A stretch of DNA of 10,355 nt, from contig JAGHBG010000138.1 in assembly GCA_021161105.1 (NCBI GenBank), positions 1 through 10,355 of the forward strand, written 5' to 3'. Source of the DNA: Thermotogaceae bacterium. Lineage in GTDB: Bacteria > Thermotogota > Thermotogae > Thermotogales > Thermotogaceae. Under the pieces are notes generated by a model. That model saw nothing but the letters and a program-made list of their open reading frames with translations, was not told where the DNA came from and did not search any database. The translations under genes and the position numbers were made by a program. Positions 6,241 through 10,355 of this stretch are shown here, one piece after another; the stretch's first letter is position 1; every line of letters starts with the position of its first letter.

Positions 6241-7986
6241 CTATATCTTAACTTTATATTTTTCTCTTTTCTGATAGTAAGTGTGCAAAAGTTTATGAGC
6301 AATCTTTGACAATGGTTTTTCTAAGAATTCGTCATAGAGCTGCTTTATTGCGGGATTCTCATGGGATTTTTTAAACTTGGCTTCTTTGTCTTCTTTATAA
6401 ATAGCTTGAGCTCTTTTAATTCTAATTTCTTCCGTTGTAGGAATTGGTTGGCCTCCACCACCCAAGCAGCCGCCAGGGCACGCCATGACTTCGAGTGCTA
6501 CAATATCTTTGAGTCTTTCGTCACCTTCTTTTATTTTCCTCAAAAGTTCATCTGCTGCACCCAGGGTGTTTGCCACAGCGACTTTAACCTTTTTTCCATC
6601 AATTTCAATTTCAGCTACTCTTATTTTTTCAAATCCTCTAATTTGCTTGAACTCAACTTCTGTTAGCTCTTTTCCGGTTAGAAACTCATAAGCACTTCTC
6701 AAAGCTGCTTCCATAACGCCACCGGTAACTCCAAATATAGCAGCGGCTCCTGTTGACTCTCCAAGAGGATTATCAAATGTACTTTCTGGAAGGTCAACAA
6801 GATTGATATTTGCCTGTTTTAACATTCTCGCAAGTTCCCGTGTGGTTATAACATAATCGACGTTTTTCATCCCATTTGTGGTAAGCTCCGGTCGCTCAAT
6901 TTCCGCTTTTTTTGCAGTACATGGCATTATACTGACCACAACAATATTTTTTGGGTCGATGTTCATTTTTTCGGCAAAGTATGTTTTTGTCAATGCTCCT
7001 GTCATTTGTTGTGGGCTCATTGCGGAAGAAATATTTTCTAACATATCATGGTGGAATTCCTCAACGAACTTTACCCATGCAGGGCAACAGGATGTGAGTA
7101 ATGGGAAAGGTCCACCATTTTCCAATCTTTCAGTAAGTTCTGTTCCTTCCTCCATGATTGTAAGGTCAGCGCCAAATTGCGTATCAAATACATAATCAAA
7201 ACCAAGGAGCTTCAATCCTGTAACCATTTTTCCCGTAACTATGGCTCCTGGTTCCAATCCGAATTCCTCACCAATAGCTACTCTTACAGCAGGAGCCGTT
7301 TGAGCTATAACTACTTTATTTGGGTCATAAATAGCGTTCCAAACATCTTCTGTGCTATCCTTTTCATAAATAGCGCCAACAGGACAAACCATCAAACATT
7401 GCCCACAACCCACACAAGGGGATTCTTCAAGTGTTAAATCAAATGGTGGTGCGATTTCTACCTGGATACCTCGATGTGACCTTCCTATAGCTGATACATT
7501 TTGCAACATTGTGCAAACTGCTTCGCATCTTCCGCAAAGTATGCACTTATCAGGTTCTCTAACTATGGTGTAACTTGAGGCGTCTATGGGGTGATAGTGA
7601 AGCCTAACTGGAAATGGAAGCTCTTCTGGCATGTTGAATTGATGTGAAAGATCAAGAAGATCACAATTTTGGTTCCTGACACAGGAAGGACAGGTCTGTT
7701 TATGAGTTCCAAGTAGAAGCGTAAGCACAAATTTTCTAATTTCTCTGAGTTCTTTAGTGTTTGTTCTTACAACCATTCCATCCTTCACAGGAGTACTACA
7801 TGATGGAACATAATCATTCATGCCTTCAACTTCTACAAGACATATTCTACACGCTCCTACTTTTTTCTTTATATCTTGATGATAACAAAATGTAGGTATG
7901 TGTATTCCTGCTTTTTTAGCGGCTTCATATATGGTTGAGCCTTCCGGAACTTTAACTTTTATTCCATCTATTGTAACGCTAACCAT
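6241..7986 (-). CDS. hydA: HydA, catalytic H-cluster subunit of a trimeric NAD-linked [FeFe]-hydrogenase
   Basis: A 581-residue [FeFe]-hydrogenase that reduces protons to H2 in the cytoplasm. The domain order is: plant-type [2Fe-2S] (Cys34, 46, 49, 63); a His-Cys3 [4Fe-4S] site (His95, Cys99, 102, 108); two ferredoxin-type [4Fe-4S] clusters (Cys148/151/154/158 and Cys191/194/197/201); then the H-cluster domain with L1 TSCCPAW (298-304), L2 MPCTAKKAE (354-362) and L3 MACPGGCLGGGGQP (501-514). All cluster ligands are intact; Cys300 matches the proton-relay cysteine of clostridial CpI. The chain ends with the KIAHKLLHTYY segment usual for ~580-residue enzymes, and lacks the roughly 60-residue C-terminal extension that I recall carries a further [2Fe-2S] cluster in T. 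maritima HydA. Its ATG directly abuts the hydB stop. AAGGGGGTGG inside the hydB end serves as Shine-Dalgarno. Confidence 0.96.
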   Translation of the reverse strand: MVSVTIDGIKVKVPEGSTIYEAAKKAGIHIPTFCYHQDIKKKVGACRICLVEVEGMNDYVPSCSTPVKDGMVVRTNTKELREIRKFVLTLLLGTHKQTCPSCVRNQNCDLLDLSHQFNMPEELPFPVRLHYHPIDASSYTIVREPDKCILCGRCEAVCTMLQNVSAIGRSHRGIQVEIAPPFDLTLEESPCVGCGQCLMVCPVGAIYEKDSTEDVWNAIYDPNKVVIAQTAPAVRVAIGEEFGLEPGAIVTGKMVTGLKLLGFDYVFDTQFGADLTIMEEGTELTERLENGGPFPLLTSCCPAWVKFVEEFHHDMLENISSAMSPQQMTGALTKTYFAEKMNIDPKNIVVVSIMPCTAKKAEIERPELTTNGMKNVDYVITTRELARMLKQANINLVDLPESTFDNPLGESTGAAAIFGVTGGVMEAALRSAYEFLTGKELTEVEFKQIRGFEKIRVAEIEIDGKKVKVAVANTLGAADELLRKIKEGDERLKDIVALEVMACPGGCLGGGGQPIPTTEEIRIKRAQAIYKEDKEAKFKKSHENPAIKQLYDEFLEKPLSKIAHKLLHTYYQKREKYKVKI

Positions 7987-9873
7987 TTATGCCACCCCCT
8001 TAGTTTTGATGGCGTTAAAGGAACATGCGTTTACACAAATTCCGCATTTTATACAGTCTTCTGTGTCTATTCGGAAAATTTTTCCCTCTTTGCGTATAGC
8101 ACCTACAGGACAGCTTCTTAAGCAAAGAGTACAACCTTTACATAATTTTTCATCGATATAGTAAGATACCAGGTCTTTACATGCTCCAGCAGGACAATAT
8201 TTATCATTAATGTGTGAAATATACTCATTTTTAAAGTATCTAATAGTTGTCAGGATCGGATTAGGAGCAGTTTTTCCAAGTCCACAAAAGGAAGCTTTTG
8301 ATACATATTTAGCTAACCATTCAAGGAGGTCTAAATCTTCAATAGTTGCGTTACCACTAGTAATATTTGTTAGTATATCAAGCATTCTCTTTGTACCTTC
8401 CCTACAGGGTATACACTGTCCACAGGATTCTGCCTGGGTAAATGTAAGGAAGTATTTTGCGACATCCACCATACAATCGTCTTCATCAAGAACTATGACA
8501 CCACCAGAGCCCATAATCGTTCCAATGGGTGTTAAAGATTCATAATCGATAGGAGTATCCATCTTGTCAGGTGGAACAACTCCTCCACTCGGTCCACCTG
8601 TTTGCACTGCCTTTAATTTCTTTCCATTCGATATTCCTCCACCTATATCGAATATAAGCTCACGAAGTGTTATACCGAGAGGTACTTCAACAACTCCTGT
8701 GTGTTTAACCCTTCCCGCTAGTGAGAAGACCTTCGTTCCGGGACTTTTCTCAGTACCATATTTTCTGAATTCTTTGTATCCGTTGTTAATTATCCATGCT
8801 ATATTGGCCAAAGTTTCAACATTGTTTATAACTGTTGGATGTTCCCAAAGTCCTTTCTCATTCGGGAACGGAGGTTTTAACCACGGCTCACCTCTAAATC
8901 CCATAATAGAAGCCATTAAAGCTGTTTCTTCACCACAAACATAAGCTCCTGCACCGGCTCTTATCTCGACATCGAAAGAAAATTTTGTTCCAAGAATGTT
9001 TTTACCAAGAAGTCCTTTCTCTCTCGCTTGATTTATTGCTATTGTAAGCCTTTCCATTGCAAGTGGATATTCTGCCCTAATATATATAAAGCCTTTCTTT
9101 GCACCAACAGCGTAAGCTGCTATTGCAAGTCCTTCAATTACAGAATGTGGGTCTCCTTCAAGGACTGCTCTGTCCATAAATGCTCCTGGGTCTCCTTCAT
9201 CTGCATTACACACAACATACTTTGTTTCATCTTTTTGTTTTGCCACAAGCTCCCATTTAAATCCTGTTGGGAATCCAGTTCCACTTCTTCCACGAAGTCC
9301 AGATTTTTTTACTTCTTCTATTACCTCTTCTGGCTTCATGTCAGCTAATACTTTTGCAAGAGCTCTGTACCCACCAACAGCGATATAATCTTCGATATTT
9401 TCTGGGTCTATAAGACCGCAATTTTTGAGAACAATTCTCTCTTGCTTTTTGTAAAAGTCATGATCCCAAAGACTTTTGTATCCAAAGTATCTTTGCTTTT
9501 CACCGAACAATTCTTTCTTTAAATCAATTACTCCAACAATATTTTCTTTATAAACTTCTCCACTCAAAGCTGTTTTAACGATTTCCTCTACTACTTTTTC
9601 GGTGACTTTCATATAGGATACTCTCATTCCACCAGGATAAACTACATCGAGTAATGGTTCTGCCCAGCACATTCCTATACATCCAACGGTTGTTATATTT
9701 GAATTTGGAACAAGATCTTTGACAACATCAAGGATTTTATCAGCACCAGCTGCTTTTCCACAGGTTCCATATCCAATAATGAAACTTATTTCTTTTTCTA
9801 ATTTTGAGTGCTTCTCCTCAAGCAATTTTTCTCGCAAGACATTTAAATCAGACGGACGTGTGATTTTTTGCAT
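7987..9873 (-). CDS. hydB: HydB, NuoF-like FMN/NAD(H)-binding subunit of the [FeFe]-hydrogenase
   Basis: This 628-residue subunit exchanges electrons with NAD(H) through FMN and relays them to HydA; in T. maritima it hosts the bifurcation site. Domains in order: a thioredoxin-like [2Fe-2S] region (about 28-110) with Cys38, Cys65 and Cys69 only; a NuoF flavin/NADH domain with GRSGTGFPTGFKW (195-207), NADEGDPGAFMDR (223-235) and GAGAYVCGEETAL (307-319); an SLBB-type segment (about 375-460); the NuoF [4Fe-4S] site SCGQCIPC (Cys484, 487, 490) with Cys530; a Cys pair at 560/565; and a C-terminal 2[4Fe-4S] ferredoxin domain (Cys578/581/584/588 and 607/610/613/617). The glycine-rich loop is GRSGTG where GRGGAG is usual. 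The ATG overlaps the end of hydC by 26 nt; AAAGGAGG lies 9 nt upstream, within hydC. Confidence 0.95.
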   Translation of the reverse strand: MQKITRPSDLNVLREKLLEEKHSKLEKEISFIIGYGTCGKAAGADKILDVVKDLVPNSNITTVGCIGMCWAEPLLDVVYPGGMRVSYMKVTEKVVEEIVKTALSGEVYKENIVGVIDLKKELFGEKQRYFGYKSLWDHDFYKKQERIVLKNCGLIDPENIEDYIAVGGYRALAKVLADMKPEEVIEEVKKSGLRGRSGTGFPTGFKWELVAKQKDETKYVVCNADEGDPGAFMDRAVLEGDPHSVIEGLAIAAYAVGAKKGFIYIRAEYPLAMERLTIAINQAREKGLLGKNILGTKFSFDVEIRAGAGAYVCGEETALMASIMGFRGEPWLKPPFPNEKGLWEHPTVINNVETLANIAWIINNGYKEFRKYGTEKSPGTKVFSLAGRVKHTGVVEVPLGITLRELIFDIGGGISNGKKLKAVQTGGPSGGVVPPDKMDTPIDYESLTPIGTIMGSGGVIVLDEDDCMVDVAKYFLTFTQAESCGQCIPCREGTKRMLDILTNITSGNATIEDLDLLEWLAKYVSKASFCGLGKTAPNPILTTIRYFKNEYISHINDKYCPAGACKDLVSYYIDEKLCKGCTLCLRSCPVGAIRKEGKIFRIDTEDCIKCGICVNACSFNAIKTKGVA

Positions 9874-10318
9874 TTTTTTCCGCCTCCTTTATTTCAATTA
9901 TTATTTCCCTCAATTTATCTAAAGTCATGTTTCCGTATATTTTTCCGTTGATTTCAACAGACGGTGCAAGTGCGCAAGCTCCAAGGCAGGCTACTCTTTC
10001 CAGAGTGAAAAGAAAATCGTCCGTTGTCTCTCCTACATCTATTCCAAGAAGATCTCTTAGAAAATCAATAAGAACTTTTCCACCTTTTATGTGACAGGCT
10101 GTTCCATGACACACTTTTATCACGTATTTTCCTTGAGGTCTTAGCCTGAATTGTTCGTAGAAAGTTGCAACACCGTAAACTTTTGTAAGTGGAACATTAA
10201 GATATTCTGCTACATCCAGAGCGTCTTTCGGAGATATATATCCTTTTTCCTTTTGTATATATTGCAGCGCTTTTATAAGATATGAAGGATCTCTTGGAAC
10301 CCCAAACTTTTCCCCCAT
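9848..10318 (-). CDS. hydC: HydC, NuoE-like [2Fe-2S] subunit of the [FeFe]-hydrogenase
   Basis: A 156-residue thioredoxin-fold ferredoxin of the NuoE/24-kDa family. An N-terminal helical part contains VYGVATFYEQF (47-57), a strong family signature. The [2Fe-2S] ligands follow as Cys70 and Cys75 (VCHGTAC) and Cys111 and Cys115 (CLGAC). It is the small subunit that carries electrons next to the FMN of HydB. The length is normal. The ATG at 10318 is preceded by GAAAGGGGG with 7 nt spacing, so the start is well supported. It is the first gene of hydC-hydB-hydA, the order known from T. maritima. A stand-alone complex I NuoE is unlikely because hydB and hydA follow at once. Confidence 0.95.
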   Translation of the reverse strand: MGEKFGVPRDPSYLIKALQYIQKEKGYISPKDALDVAEYLNVPLTKVYGVATFYEQFRLRPQGKYVIKVCHGTACHIKGGKVLIDFLRDLLGIDVGETTDDFLFTLERVACLGACALAPSVEINGKIYGNMTLDKLREIIIEIKEAEKNAKNHTSV

Positions 10319-10355
10319 AGTTTAACCCCCTTTCAGAATTCCCTATGTTCTATTA
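10319..10355 (-). other. hydC leader, truncated by the window edge
   Basis: These 37 bases hold the hydC Shine-Dalgarno (GAAAGGGGG, minus strand). All three minus-strand frames close within the segment, so an upstream gene could end here but cannot extend into hydC. No promoter hexamers can be assigned, so whether hydC is the first gene of its transcript is undecided. Confidence 0.5.

Noticed and set aside
6361..9348. Several open frames of 60-130 codons on the plus strand inside hydA and hydB
   Set aside because: They lie opposite well-conserved hydrogenase codons and their translations show no recognisable domains. They are shadows of the real genes.
1..10355. A CRISPR array, mobile element, defence island or other undescribed multi-gene system
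   Set aside because: No direct repeat arrays, transposase motifs, tRNA-like genes or unknown gene clusters are visible. Every long frame belongs to a known family and the intergenic gaps are short.

Overview
The window is an AT-rich bacterial segment that looks like a member of the Thermotogota. The evidence is a proofreading-competent DNA polymerase I with the Thermotoga-style O-helix (NFSIIYG), a stand-alone CheX, and a hydCBA operon encoding a trimeric NAD-linked [FeFe]-hydrogenase, in the same gene order as the Thermotoga maritima enzyme. Genus cannot be settled from this sequence alone. The HydA chain ends like ordinary ~580-residue [FeFe]-hydrogenases and lacks the C-terminal extension I recall for T. 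maritima, so this is probably not Thermotoga itself.

Layout: (1) 1-583, minus strand: the first 42 codons of an AtpZ/AtpI-like F0F1-ATPase accessory membrane protein, overlapping by an ATGA junction the end of cheX, which is transcribed before it. (2) 584-673: a short divergent control region with a perfect 16-bp palindrome and a TATAAT box. (3) 674-2320, plus: an NFACT/RqcH-family ribosome quality-control protein. (4) 2317-3309, minus: a two-SIS-domain sugar-phosphate isomerase/deaminase-like protein, whose stop codon interlocks with that of rqcH in the tetranucleotide TTAA. (5) 3310-3521: a divergent intergenic region with a 17-bp inverted repeat and a tandem TATAAT box. (6) 3522-6182, plus: polA, most likely starting at a TTG codon. 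(7) 6197-6231: a strong bidirectional terminator between convergent polA and hydA. (8) 6241-10318, minus: hydC-hydB-hydA, tightly packed (26-nt overlap, then zero spacing). (9) 10319-10355: the hydC leader, cut by the window edge.

Functionally, the hydrogenase operon is the metabolic centre. HydC (NuoE-like) and HydB (NuoF-like, FMN/NAD(H) site plus extra Fe-S clusters) pass electrons to the H-cluster subunit HydA; in Thermotoga the homologous trimer uses NADH and reduced ferredoxin together to make H2. The remaining genes are housekeeping: replication/repair, rescue of stalled ribosomes, sugar-phosphate metabolism, chemotaxis signal termination and ATP synthase accessory function.

I found no CRISPR array, insertion sequence, tRNA, rRNA, phage gene or defence system, and no intergenic stretch longer than about 212 bases. 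I see no convincing undescribed system. The items worth a second look are the cheX-ATPase gene linkage, two perfect inverted repeats in operator-like positions, an atypical residue in the RqcH DR motif, and cluster/FMN-motif variation in the hydrogenase.
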